Position numbers and translations under genes: made by a program
The notes under the pieces: model-generated
Told to the model about the DNA's origin: nothing
The model's database searches: none
The model's input: only the letters and a program-made list of their open reading frames with translations
Assembly (NCBI RefSeq): GCF_014200015.1
Contig: NZ_JACHOT010000003.1
Coordinates: forward strand, 404,747-468,746
Origin: Aminobacter niigataensis
GTDB taxonomy: Bacteria > Pseudomonadota > Alphaproteobacteria > Rhizobiales > Rhizobiaceae
Reading direction: 5' to 3'
DNA length: 64,000 nucleotides
In this document: piece after piece, positions 9,987-17,948 of the stretch
Numbering within the stretch: position 1 is the first letter of the stretch
Layout: every line of letters starts with the position of its first letter

Positions 9987-10601
9987 TCAGACGTCGAAGA
10001 ACACGGTTTCGTTGTCACCCTGCAGGTGGATGTCGAAGACATAGACATCGTCCTGGCGCGAGGCGATCAGCGTCGGCACACGCGAGCGATGCTCGATGCG
10101 GGCCAGCACCGGGTCCTCGGCATTGGCCTGTTCTTCGTCGGCAAAATACATCCGTGTCTGCAGGCCGAGATTGATGCCGCGGGCAACGATCCAGAAGGTG
10201 ATGTGCGGGGCCATGAGCAGGCCGGGCTTGTAGGGCACGCGGCCCGGCTTGATAGTCTCGAACAGGCATTCGCCCGAGACCATGTCGGTCGGCATGCGGC
10301 CCCAGCCGGTGAAATTGGGATCGGCGGCGCCGCGAATTTCGGTCGGAGAGTTGTAGAGGCCGGCGGCATCGGCCTGCCAGATCTCGATCAGCGCATCCTT
10401 GAGGGGCGTGCCGGTGCCGTCGAGCACGCGGGCGCGCACGGTGATGCGCTCGCCCTTGGTCTTGTCGTTGACCATTTCCGTGCCTAGGTCCTTTTCGAAG
10501 ACGCCGGCGATGCCGCAGAAATTGGGGGTGAGCCCGATATGGACATAGGGCCCGGCGGTCTGCGAGGGGCTTTCCCTAAGCCGGTTCAGCGACTGGACCA
10601 T
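9987..10601 (-). CDS. pcaG: Protocatechuate 3,4-dioxygenase, alpha subunit
   Basis: This is the structural subunit of the non-haem Fe(III) intradiol dioxygenase that opens the protocatechuate ring to 3-carboxy-cis,cis-muconate. It has 204 residues, normal for PcaG. Seen: the N-terminal SPSQTAGPYVHIGL typical of the alpha subunit and the intradiol core ALIEIWQADAAGLYN. The beta-subunit iron ligands are absent, as expected. Its ATG shares one base (10601) with the pcaH stop, and pcaB starts 4 bp after its own stop, so the three genes should be translated from one mRNA. Confidence 0.95.
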   Translation of the reverse strand: MVQSLNRLRESPSQTAGPYVHIGLTPNFCGIAGVFEKDLGTEMVNDKTKGERITVRARVLDGTGTPLKDALIEIWQADAAGLYNSPTEIRGAADPNFTGWGRMPTDMVSGECLFETIKPGRVPYKPGLLMAPHITFWIVARGINLGLQTRMYFADEEQANAEDPVLARIEHRSRVPTLIASRQDDVYVFDIHLQGDNETVFFDV

Positions 10602-11356
10602 CAGTTGCCCTCCAGACGGTTTTCGAACACCGACGAGCGGCGGCCGCGCAGCACGATGTCGAACTTGTAGGCGCGCGCATCCATCGGGATGGTCGACTGC
10701 ATGTCGAGTGCCGCGATGAGAGTCTCGACGGCTGCCCTATCGGGGATGGTCCTGACGATCGGGCAGAGCCAGATCAGCGGGTCGCCCTCGAAATACATCT
10801 GGGTGATCAGCCGCTGGGCGAAGCCATGGCCGAAGACCGAGAAGTGGATGTGGGCGGGGCGCCAGTCGTTGACGCCGTTCGGCCAGGGATAGGGGCCGGG
10901 CTTGATCGTACGAAAGGCGTAGGAACCGTCTTCGCCGGTGATGGTGCGGCCGCAGCCGCCGAAATTGGGGTCGAGGGCGGCGATGTAGCCCTCCTTCTTG
11001 TGGCGGTAGCGCCCGCCGGCATTAGCCTGCCAGAACTCGAGCAGTGCGCCCGGCACGCCCTTGCCGCGCTCGTCGAGCACGCGGCCATAGACGATGATGC
11101 GCTCGCCGATGGCGCTCTCGCCCGGCTGGGCGAAATTGTGGATCAGGTCGTTGTCGAGCTCGCCCAGCATGCCGTGGCCGAAGACCGGGCCGGTGATCTC
11201 GGAAATGGTGGTGTCGAGCGACAGCAGCGCCTTCTGCGGAGAACGCAGGACCGAGGTCTTGTAGCCAGGCGTGTAGGCCGGCGGATGCCAGGAGCGGTCG
11301 CGCTGGAAGAAGGCGCCGATCTCGGGCTGGCGGTTCGGCTTGGGGTCAATGCTCAT
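10601..11356 (-). CDS. pcaH: Protocatechuate 3,4-dioxygenase, beta subunit
   Basis: This is the catalytic subunit of the intradiol dioxygenase, 251 residues. The expected Fe(III) ligands are present: Tyr117 (in GGRYRH), Tyr156 (in GPYPW), His169 and His171 (in WRPAHIH), with Arg166 in the usual active-site position. The intradiol signature [16 protein letters not shown] is intact. Its ATG overlaps the end of pcaC by 4 bp and its stop touches the pcaG start, consistent with the fixed pcaDCHGB operon order in rhizobia. Confidence 0.96.
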   Translation of the reverse strand: MSIDPKPNRQPEIGAFFQRDRSWHPPAYTPGYKTSVLRSPQKALLSLDTTISEITGPVFGHGMLGELDNDLIHNFAQPGESAIGERIIVYGRVLDERGKGVPGALLEFWQANAGGRYRHKKEGYIAALDPNFGGCGRTITGEDGSYAFRTIKPGPYPWPNGVNDWRPAHIHFSVFGHGFAQRLITQMYFEGDPLIWLCPIVRTIPDRAAVETLIAALDMQSTIPMDARAYKFDIVLRGRRSSVFENRLEGN

Positions 11357-11751
11357 CGGCCCGCATCCATTTCGGCAAAGACCTGCTTGGCGATCTTGAT
11401 GGCGCGGTTGGCCGCCGGCACGCCGGCATAGATCGCGACATGGAGGAAGGTTTCGCAGATGTCCTCGCGCGATGCCCCGGTGTTGGCGGTGGCGCGCACA
11501 TGCATCGCCACCTCCTCGTCATGTCCCAGGGCTGCGAGCAATGCCAGCGTCACCATCGAGCGCTCGCGCTTGCTCCAGGTCGGGCGCGCCCAGACCGTGC
11601 CCCAGGCGGCTTCGGTGATCAGTTCCTGGAACGGCCGGTCGAAATCGGTCGAGGCCGTTTCGGCGCGGTCGACATGGGCATCGCCGAGTACCGAGCGTCG
11701 GACGGCGAGACCCTGGCGATACCTGGTCGAGGCTGGCGCCGATGCGTTCAT
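11353..11751 (-). CDS. pcaC: 4-carboxymuconolactone decarboxylase
   Basis: PcaC decarboxylates 4-carboxymuconolactone to 3-oxoadipate enol-lactone. It has 132 residues and is a single CMD-fold domain, the stand-alone form rather than the PcaDC (PcaL) fusion. Seen: [21 protein letters not shown] and [20 protein letters not shown], which carry the conserved acidic and His/Cys residues of the family. The ATG at 11751 is the natural start, because the longer open frame upstream is antisense-like low-complexity sequence overlapping pcaD. It follows pcaD by 7 bp and overlaps pcaH by 4 bp. Confidence 0.94.
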   Translation of the reverse strand: MNASAPASTRYRQGLAVRRSVLGDAHVDRAETASTDFDRPFQELITEAAWGTVWARPTWSKRERSMVTLALLAALGHDEEVAMHVRATANTGASREDICETFLHVAIYAGVPAANRAIKIAKQVFAEMDAGR

Positions 11752-11758
11752 TGTCAAA

Positions 11759-12556
11759 TCACTCCAGTGGAAGGCGGGCGATGAAGCGCCTGATGAGGGC
11801 GACGAGTTCGTCCGGCTTTTCGACGCAAGGGATATGGCCGGCGCCGTCGATGATCTTGAAGCGCGAGCCGGGAATGAGATCAGCCATCGAGCGCACCAGT
11901 GCAGGCGGCGTCGAGCCGTCCTGGTCGCCGACGACGCAAAGCGTGGGCACGGCAATCGCCTTTGCCGCCTCGGTGTAGTCGGCGTCGCGCAGGGCGGCAC
12001 AGGTGCCGGTGTAGCCGGCGAGCGGCTGGCGCGACAGCATGTTGCGGTAGCCAACGAGGTCAGGCTGGCGCTGCTCATGAAACTCGGGCGTGAACCACAG
12101 CTTCATCACGCCATCGGCGATCGAGGCGATGCCGTCCTTTTCGACGGCGGCGATGCGCGTGTTCCAGCTGTCGTTGGTGCCGATCTTGTGGGCGGTGTCG
12201 CAGAGGACGAGCGCACGGACGAGATCGGGGCGCCTGGCATAGAGGCCCTGCGCGATCAGCCCGCCGACCGACAGGCCACAAACGATGGCGTTCTTGACGT
12301 TGAGATGATCGAGCAGGCCGGCAAGATCAACGACATGGTCGTCCATCGAATAAGGAGCTGTCCCCGTGTCCGAAAGACCATGGCCGCGCTTGTCGTAGGT
12401 GACGATGGGAAAGTCGCCGGCAAGCCGGACGATAACGTCGCGCCAGATGCGGAAATCGGTGCCCAGCGAATTGGCAAATACCAGGACCGGCTTGTCCGCG
12501 GGCCCGCCGATGAGCTGGTGGTGCAGCGTGACGCCGCCGATGTCTGTGAATTGCAC
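11759..12556 (-). CDS. pcaD: 3-oxoadipate enol-lactonase
   Basis: PcaD hydrolyses 3-oxoadipate enol-lactone to 3-oxoadipate. It is an alpha/beta hydrolase of 265 residues. Seen: the nucleophile elbow CGLSVGG with Ser96, the oxyanion-side motif near FANSLGTD, and the catalytic His241 in GAGHIPCVEKP. The start is GTG at 12556, preceded at 7 bp by AGAGGAG. It is the first gene of the operon and is divergent from pcaQ with a 94-bp gap containing a PcaQ-type box. The genes turning 3-oxoadipate into succinyl-CoA and acetyl-CoA (pcaIJF) are not in this window. Confidence 0.95.
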   Translation of the reverse strand: MQFTDIGGVTLHHQLIGGPADKPVLVFANSLGTDFRIWRDVIVRLAGDFPIVTYDKRGHGLSDTGTAPYSMDDHVVDLAGLLDHLNVKNAIVCGLSVGGLIAQGLYARRPDLVRALVLCDTAHKIGTNDSWNTRIAAVEKDGIASIADGVMKLWFTPEFHEQRQPDLVGYRNMLSRQPLAGYTGTCAALRDADYTEAAKAIAVPTLCVVGDQDGSTPPALVRSMADLIPGSRFKIIDGAGHIPCVEKPDELVALIRRFIARLPLE

Positions 12557-12599
12557 TCGATTTCTCCTCTAGAAGACAGTGGATGAGATGTTTGGTTTG

Positions 12600-12641
12600 G
12601 TAAAATGATATTTTGTGGCCTTCTCTTAACTCCTGGGTTAT
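12600..12641 (-). promoter_or_regulatory. PcaQ operator and pcaD promoter
   Basis: On the minus strand ATAACC-CAGG-AGTTAA (12626-12641) matches the S. meliloti PcaQ recognition sequence ATAACC-N4-GGTTAA at 11 of 12 defined positions. Seventeen bases downstream toward pcaD is TCATTTTAC (12600-12608), placed where a -10 would be if the box overlaps -35. The box is also only 9 bp upstream of the pcaQ start, so PcaQ probably represses its own gene, as LysR regulators commonly do. Confidence 0.75.
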
Positions 12642-12650
12642 GAAAAGCCC

Positions 12651-13568
12651 ATGATCGAAAGCCGTGTCAGGTTCCGCCACCTCCAGACATTCCTAGAAGT
12701 CGCGCGCCAGAAAAGCGTGGTCAAGGCGGCCGGGCTGCTGAACGTCAGCCAACCGGCGGTGACCAAGACGATCCGCGAACTGGAGGAAGCGCTCGGCGTC
12801 AGCGTGTTCGAGCGCGACGGCCGCGGCATCAAGATCACGCGCTCGGGCGAAGTGTTCATGCAGCATGCCGGCATGGCGATCACCGCGCTGCGCCAGGGCA
12901 TCGATTCGGTCGCCAATGCACGGGCAGAGGGCGGGCCGCCGATCCGCATCGGCGCGCTGCCGACCGTTTCGGCGCACATCATGCCGCGGGCGATGAGCCT
13001 TTTCCTCGGCGAGGACACGGGCGCCACGATCAAGATCGTGACCGGCGAGAACGCGGTGCTGCTGGAGCAGCTCAGGCTCGGCGAGCTCGACCTCGTGGTC
13101 GGCCGCCTGGCCGCGCCCGAGAAGATGACCGGCTTCTTCTTCGAGCACCTCTATTCCGAGCAGGTGGTATTCGTGGTGCGCGCCGGCCATCCGCTGCTCA
13201 AGGGCGACACCGACGTGTTCGAGCGGTTGGGCGAGTTCCCGCTGCTGATGCCGACGCGCGGCTCGATCATCCGGCCCTTCGTCGAGCGCTTCTTCATCAC
13301 CAATGGCGTCGCCTCGATCCCGACCGAGATCGAGACCGTGTCGGACTCGTTCGGCCGCGCCTTCGTGCGCCAGAGCGATGCCGTTTGGATCATCTCGCAT
13401 GGCGTGGTCAGCGACGAGATCAAGGCCGGTACGCTGAAGATGCTGCCGGTGGACACCACGGAGACACGCGGCCCGGTGGGGCTGACCATGCGCACCGACA
13501 CGCAGCCTTCGGCGGCATTTTCGATCCTGCTCAAGACGATCCGCGAAGCCGCCGCCGAGCGCGGCTGA
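12651..13568 (+). CDS. pcaQ: LysR-type activator of the pca operon
   Basis: This is a transcriptional activator of the protocatechuate genes. In Agrobacterium and Sinorhizobium PcaQ responds to the intermediate 3-carboxy-cis,cis-muconate. It has 305 residues. Seen: an N-terminal winged helix-turn-helix with RHLQTFLEVARQKSVVKAA and SQPAVTKTIRELE (residues about 9-50), then a LysR effector domain. Its divergent position to pcaD with a matching operator between the two is the diagnostic arrangement. The ribosome-binding site is weak (GAAAAG). No other transcription factor lies in the aromatic block. Confidence 0.93.
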   Translation: MIESRVRFRHLQTFLEVARQKSVVKAAGLLNVSQPAVTKTIRELEEALGVSVFERDGRGIKITRSGEVFMQHAGMAITALRQGIDSVANARAEGGPPIRIGALPTVSAHIMPRAMSLFLGEDTGATIKIVTGENAVLLEQLRLGELDLVVGRLAAPEKMTGFFFEHLYSEQVVFVVRAGHPLLKGDTDVFERLGEFPLLMPTRGSIIRPFVERFFITNGVASIPTEIETVSDSFGRAFVRQSDAVWIISHGVVSDEIKAGTLKMLPVDTTETRGPVGLTMRTDTQPSAAFSILLKTIREAAAERG

Positions 13569-13636
13569 GAGCCGCGCCCCCTCGCAATGGCGAGATGCAT
13601 TCGCTACATACGCTGTAAGCTTGAAATGAGGATGCG

Positions 13637-14389
13637 ATGGCCGAGAAGACCGAAGGGCGAAAGACGATCGTTTTGACCGGAGCCAGCCGCGGCATCGGCC
13701 ATGCGACTGTGAAGCGCTTCTCGCGCGAAGGCTGGCGCGTCATCACCTGCTCGCGCCAGGCGTTTTCCGACGACTGCCCATGGCCCGCCGGTCCGGACGA
13801 CCACATCAAGGTCGACCTTGCCGACCAGGGCGACGTCGGCAGCGCCGTTTCGGAAATCCGCCAACGGCTGGAAAAGGAAGGCGGCCTGCTGCACGCGCTG
13901 GTCAACAATGCCGGCATCTCGCCCAAGCACAAGGGTGGCGGCCGCATGAACTCGATCGATACGCCAATGCATGTCTGGCGCGACGTGTTCCAGGTCAATT
14001 TCCTGGCGCCGATCATGCTGGCGCGCGGCCTGTTCAAGGAACTGGCCGCTGCCAAGGGTTCGGTGGTCAACGTGACCTCGATCGCCGGAACACGCGTCCA
14101 CCCCTTTGCCGGCACCGCCTATGCAACATCGAAGGCGGCCCTCGGCGCGCTGACGCGCGAAATGGCCGCCGACTTCGGCCCGCACGGCATCCGCGTCAAT
14201 GCGATCGCGCCCGGCGAAATCGACACTGCGATCCTGTCGCCGGGCACGGAGAAGATCGTCGAGACGATCCCGATGCGGCGCCTCGGCCTGACATCGGAAG
14301 TCGCCGACATCATCTACTTCCTGTGCTCGGGCCAGGCATCCTACGTCACCGGCTCCGAGATCCACATCAACGGCGGCCAGCACGTGTGA
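13637..14389 (+). CDS. SDR-family NAD(P)-dependent oxidoreductase
   Basis: This is a classical short-chain dehydrogenase/reductase of 250 residues. Seen: the cofactor motif TGASRGIG at residues 14-21, the NNAG motif at 90-93, and the catalytic triad Ser148, Tyr162 and Lys166 (YATSK). The C-terminus GSEIHINGGQHV is normal for the family. GAGGA five bases before the ATG at 13637 supports the start. It lies 68 bp after pcaQ on the same strand and ends before a bidirectional terminator. The substrate is unknown, and the location next to pca is not enough to assign it to aromatic metabolism. The Arg in the TGASRG motif is compatible with NADP(H). Confidence 0.88.
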   Translation: MAEKTEGRKTIVLTGASRGIGHATVKRFSREGWRVITCSRQAFSDDCPWPAGPDDHIKVDLADQGDVGSAVSEIRQRLEKEGGLLHALVNNAGISPKHKGGGRMNSIDTPMHVWRDVFQVNFLAPIMLARGLFKELAAAKGSVVNVTSIAGTRVHPFAGTAYATSKAALGALTREMAADFGPHGIRVNAIAPGEIDTAILSPGTEKIVETIPMRRLGLTSEVADIIYFLCSGQASYVTGSEIHINGGQHV

Positions 14390-14400
14390 AGCGATTCGTC

Positions 14401-14421
14401 CTTCTCCCCTTGTGGGAGAAG
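14401..14421. repeat. Short palindromic repeat (CTTCTCCC family)
   Basis: CTTCTCCC and GGGAGAAG form a perfect 8-bp inverted repeat around a 5-base loop. Elements of the form CCTTCTCCCC-N-GGGGAGAAGG are common intergenic palindromes in rhizobial and related genomes (general knowledge). A related, imperfect C-rich hairpin lies at 55038-55061. Confidence 0.5.
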
Positions 14422-14442
14422 GGAAGGCGCCATCGCCAAACG

Positions 14443-14470
14443 AAAAAGCCCGCCATTTGGCGGGCTTTTT
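14443..14470. terminator. Bidirectional rho-independent terminator
   Basis: The stem AAAAAGCCCGCC (14443-14454) pairs perfectly with GGCGGGCTTTTT (14459-14470) around ATTT. There is a T run on both strands, so it can serve the SDR gene on the plus strand and the convergent aminotransferase gene on the minus strand. Confidence 0.9.
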
Positions 14471-14493
14471 TCTGATGGCAGAGGTACCGTCGG

Positions 14494-15864
14494 TCAGGCC
14501 TTGACCTGTTTCGCCGCCTCGTCGAGCGACTTTTCGACCGCGTCGAAGATGTCGTCGACCTGCTTGTCGTTGATGATCAGCGGCGGGCAGAAGGCCAGCG
14601 CGTCGCCCATGTTGCGGGAGATGACGCCGTTCTGCTGCAAAATGCCGTTGACCAGGCCGCCGAGCGCGCCGGCAGCGCCCCAGGGAGCCTTGGTCGCCTT
14701 GTCGGCAACGAGTTCCATGGCGCCAATGAGGGCGATGCCGCGCACCTCGCCGACGAGGTCGTGCGAGGCTATGCGTGCCAGGCGCTTCTGCATGTGGGCG
14801 CCGACCTCGCGGGCGTTGGCGACAAGATTGCGCTCCTCGATGATGGCGATGTTTTCGAGTGCCACGGCTGCCGCCACCGGGTGGCCGCCGGCGGTGAAGC
14901 CGTGGCCAAAGGTGCCGATGCGGTTGCTCTCGTCGGCCAGCGGCTCGAACACCTTGTCGTTGATCAGCATCGCCGAGATCGGCAGGTAAGACGACGAGAT
15001 CTGCTTGGACATGACCATGATGTCCGGCTTCATCGCATAAGTCTCGGTGCCGAACATGTTGCCCGTACGGCCGAAGCCGCAGATGACCTCGTCGGCAACG
15101 AGCAGGATGTCGTATTTCTGCAGAACGGCCTGGATCTTCTCCCAGTAGCCGGCCGGCGGCACGACGACGCCGCCAGCACCCATGACCGGCTCGCCGAAGA
15201 AGGCAGCGATGGTCTCGGGGCCTTCGGCGAGGATCAGCTTTTCGAGATCATCGGCCAGGCGCGTCGAGAACTGCTGTTCGGTTTCGCCGGGCAGCGCTTC
15301 GCGCCAGTGGTGCGGCGAGGAGGTATGCAGCACATTGGCGATCGGCAGGTCGAAGGACAGGTGGTTGTTGAGCAGGCCGGTGAGGCTGGCCGAGGCGATG
15401 GTGACGCCATGATAGGCACGCTTGCGGCTAATGATCTTCTTGCGCTGGGGCTGGCCGAGCGCATTCGAGCGGAACCAGATCATCTTCATGGCCGTGTCAT
15501 TGGCCTCGGATCCGGAATTGGTGAAGAACGCCTTGCTCATCGGCACCGGCGCCATATTGACCAGCTTCTCTGAGAGGTCGACCAGCGGCGAATGCCCCTT
15601 GTGGGTGAAGTTGTGGTAGAAGGGCAGCTTGGACATCTGCCTGGTTGCGGCATCGACCAGACGCTGCTCGGAGAAGCCGACGCCGACACTCCACAGGCCG
15701 GACATCGCTTCGATATAGCGCTTGCCCGAGATGTCCTCGACATAAATGCCGTCACCCTTTTCGATGATCAGCGGACCGACTTCCTGATGCCGGCGGGCAT
15801 TGGTGTAGGCGTGCATGTGGTATTTCTTGTCGCGCGCCTCGGGCGAATTGGGCTGGGTGTCCAT
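14494..15864 (-). CDS. Class III PLP-dependent aminotransferase (omega-amino acid/polyamine type)
   Basis: This enzyme transfers a terminal amino group from an amine or omega-amino acid to a keto acid such as pyruvate. It has 456 residues. Seen: the PLP-phosphate site NSGSEAND at about residues 117-123, Asp258 in LLVADEVICGFGRTG that holds the pyridine nitrogen, and the Schiff-base Lys287 in VMSKQIS. The ATG at 15864 is preceded by AAGGA. The closest general types are omega-amino acid:pyruvate and putrescine:pyruvate transaminases rather than a canonical GabT. It is divergent from a GntR regulator. The succinate-semialdehyde dehydrogenase downstream of that regulator makes GABA or a polyamine a plausible substrate (inference). 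Confidence 0.87.
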   Translation of the reverse strand: MDTQPNSPEARDKKYHMHAYTNARRHQEVGPLIIEKGDGIYVEDISGKRYIEAMSGLWSVGVGFSEQRLVDAATRQMSKLPFYHNFTHKGHSPLVDLSEKLVNMAPVPMSKAFFTNSGSEANDTAMKMIWFRSNALGQPQRKKIISRKRAYHGVTIASASLTGLLNNHLSFDLPIANVLHTSSPHHWREALPGETEQQFSTRLADDLEKLILAEGPETIAAFFGEPVMGAGGVVVPPAGYWEKIQAVLQKYDILLVADEVICGFGRTGNMFGTETYAMKPDIMVMSKQISSSYLPISAMLINDKVFEPLADESNRIGTFGHGFTAGGHPVAAAVALENIAIIEERNLVANAREVGAHMQKRLARIASHDLVGEVRGIALIGAMELVADKATKAPWGAAGALGGLVNGILQQNGVISRNMGDALAFCPPLIINDKQVDDIFDAVEKSLDEAAKQVKA

Positions 15865-15967
15865 GACGGTTCCTTTGTTCGGTCCTGAGCCGCACCGGCG
15901 GCGATCCGCATGCAAGAACGATCCGGCCTAGCTGCGACCGCACTTGCAAAATCCGTGTTTTGCTGTT

Positions 15968-15977
15968 TGATGCATCA
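15968..15977. promoter_or_regulatory. Candidate GntR operator in the divergent promoter region
   Basis: TGATGCATCA is a perfect 10-bp palindrome in the 192-bp gap between the aminotransferase and the GntR gene. FCD-subfamily regulators typically bind short palindromes of this size. Assignment to the adjacent regulator is inferred from position only. Confidence 0.45.
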
Positions 15978-16056
15978 TGTTTTTCCGACCGCAGACTGTC
16001 AAGGGCCAGCACGCGCCCGCAGGCAGGCCAAGACAGGTCGACAGGATCAAGGATCG

Positions 16057-16743
16057 ATGAACGAGAGTTTCGGCTTGCGGGCGGTGGAACACGACAATCT
16101 CGGCGAGATCGTCTACGGCCAGCTGTCGGACGCGCTGATCAAGGGACGCTTCGCGCCTGACGCGCGGCTGACCATCCGCGATCTCGCGCAGTCCCTCGGC
16201 ACCAGCGTGACACCGGTGCGCGACGCGATCCTCAGACTGATCCAGGACGAGGCGCTGGTGCAGAAATCGGCGCGCGAGGTGCGCGTGCCAGTGATGACAC
16301 TGGGGCGCTATCTCGAGATACGCCAGATCAGGATGAATCTCGAAGGGCTGGCCGCCCGCGAGGCGGCGCTGAAGGCCGAGGCCAGGGACATGGCGCGGCT
16401 GCGCGATCTCATCGACCGCAATGAACAGGCGATCGCGGACGAGGACTGGGCCGGCGCGCTCGAACTCAACCAGACCTTTCATTTCGCCCTTGCCCAGATC
16501 GCCAACATGACGGTGCTGCGCGGCATACTGGGCCGGCTGTGGCTGCAGATGGGGCCGATGATCGCGGCGTCCTACCAGCATGGCGGCCGGGCCATGATCG
16601 ACCAACACCATGTCATCCTCGCCGCCATCGAAGCTCGCGATGCCGACAGGGCCGAACGCGCCATCGTCGACGACATCAGGGGCGCAAGCTCGGTCATCAT
16701 CGAGCAACTGAGCGCGCTGAAACCGGCCGGGGACGCTGCCTGA
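16057..16743 (+). CDS. GntR-family (FCD) transcriptional regulator
   Basis: This is a DNA-binding repressor or activator of 228 residues. Seen: an N-terminal winged helix with [19 protein letters not shown] and [10 protein letters not shown], followed by an all-helical FCD ligand domain. The FCD region holds the [13 protein letters not shown] stretch and the His residues ([17 protein letters not shown]) used to bind a metal and a carboxylate ligand. I chose the ATG at 16057, because the longer frame to 15910 is unlike coding sequence. Its stop is next to the start of the flavoenzyme gene at 16745, so the two are co-transcribed. In E. coli the related FCD regulator CsiR controls csiD-lhgO-gabDTP, and a similar role here is plausible. 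Confidence 0.88.
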   Translation: MNESFGLRAVEHDNLGEIVYGQLSDALIKGRFAPDARLTIRDLAQSLGTSVTPVRDAILRLIQDEALVQKSAREVRVPVMTLGRYLEIRQIRMNLEGLAAREAALKAEARDMARLRDLIDRNEQAIADEDWAGALELNQTFHFALAQIANMTVLRGILGRLWLQMGPMIAASYQHGGRAMIDQHHVILAAIEARDADRAERAIVDDIRGASSVIIEQLSALKPAGDAA

Positions 16744-16744
16744 C

Positions 16745-17866
16745 ATGGACAGCGTCGACTGCATCGTCGCCGGCGCCGGCGTCATCGGCCTGGCTGTTGC
16801 CCGCGAGCTGGCGCGCCGCGGCATGGAGACGATCATTGTCGAGGCGGCGAATGCCATCGGCACCGAGACCAGCTCGCGCAACTCCGAGGTGATCCACGCC
16901 GGCATCTACTATCCGCAAGGCAGCCTGAAGGCGAAGCTGTGCGTCGCCGGCCGCGACAGGCTCTATGCCTATGCCGCCGAGCGCAACATTCCGCACAAAC
17001 GCTGCGGCAAGCTGATAGCTGCGACGCTGCCCGGGCAGGAGGCGACGCTTGCCGGGATCATCGACAAGGCACGGGCCTGCGGCGTCGACGACCTGGTCAT
17101 GCTGAGTGATGCCGAAGCGCAGGCGCTGGAACCTTCGCTGAATTGCGTGGCAGCGGTGCTGTCGCCCTCGACAGGCATCGTCGACAGCCATGCGCTGATG
17201 CTGTCGCTGCTCGGCGATGCCGAGGAACATGGCGCCTATCTCAGCCTCAACACCGAAATCGTGTCGGGGCGGATCGAGGCGGACCGGTTCGTGCTGCAAA
17301 CGCGCGACGCCACGACCGGCAACGGCTTCGAGATCGCGGCGCGGCACTTCGTCAATGCCGCCGGGCTCGGCGCCAACAGCCTGGCGGCCTCGCTCGAAGG
17401 GCTCGACCCGCAATTCGTGCCGGAACTCAAGCTGGCGCGCGGCAGCTATTTTTCGGTTACCGGAAAGCCGGCCTTCTCCCGACTGATCTACCCGGTGCCC
17501 GAGCCGGGCGGGCTCGGCGTGCACCTGACGCTCGACCTCAATGGCGGCATGCGCTTCGGCCCCGACGTCGAGTGGATCGATACGAAAGATTATGCGGTCG
17601 ACCCGCGCCGCGCCGACCATTTCTATGGCGAGATCCGACGGTACTGGCCGGACCTGGCCGACGGCAGCCTGAGCCCGACCTATAGCGGCATCCGCCCCAA
17701 GCTCTCGGGGCCGGGCGAGCCGGCGTCCGATTTCGTCATCCAGGGTCCCGAGACCCATGGGGTCAAGAACCTCGTCAACCTGTTCGGCATCGAAAGCCCG
17801 GGGCTGACCTCGTCATTGGCGATCGCCGAACTGGTGGCACAAAGAATTATGCCACCCTATGTCTAG
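16745..17866 (+). CDS. FAD-dependent oxidoreductase, L-2-hydroxyglutarate dehydrogenase-like
   Basis: This 373-residue flavoprotein is of the LhgO/L2HGDH branch of the DAO superfamily. LhgO oxidises L-2-hydroxyglutarate to 2-oxoglutarate and passes electrons to the quinone pool at the inner membrane. Seen: FAD-binding [17 protein letters not shown] at residues 10-26 and the subfamily motif [20 protein letters not shown], with a C-terminal [16 protein letters not shown] as in LhgO. The gene follows gntR by 1 bp and precedes a succinate-semialdehyde dehydrogenase by 82 bp. The substrate may be another short 2-hydroxy acid, and no csiD-type glutarate hydroxylase is present to make L-2-hydroxyglutarate. 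Confidence 0.82.
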   Translation: MDSVDCIVAGAGVIGLAVARELARRGMETIIVEAANAIGTETSSRNSEVIHAGIYYPQGSLKAKLCVAGRDRLYAYAAERNIPHKRCGKLIAATLPGQEATLAGIIDKARACGVDDLVMLSDAEAQALEPSLNCVAAVLSPSTGIVDSHALMLSLLGDAEEHGAYLSLNTEIVSGRIEADRFVLQTRDATTGNGFEIAARHFVNAAGLGANSLAASLEGLDPQFVPELKLARGSYFSVTGKPAFSRLIYPVPEPGGLGVHLTLDLNGGMRFGPDVEWIDTKDYAVDPRRADHFYGEIRRYWPDLADGSLSPTYSGIRPKLSGPGEPASDFVIQGPETHGVKNLVNLFGIESPGLTSSLAIAELVAQRIMPPYV

Positions 17867-17948
17867 CGCAACCACCCGATTACGCGTTTAGGCCAGCGTC
17901 GACGCAAGCCTGAGCCCGCCCCTCACGAACGACCAGCAAGGACACGCA

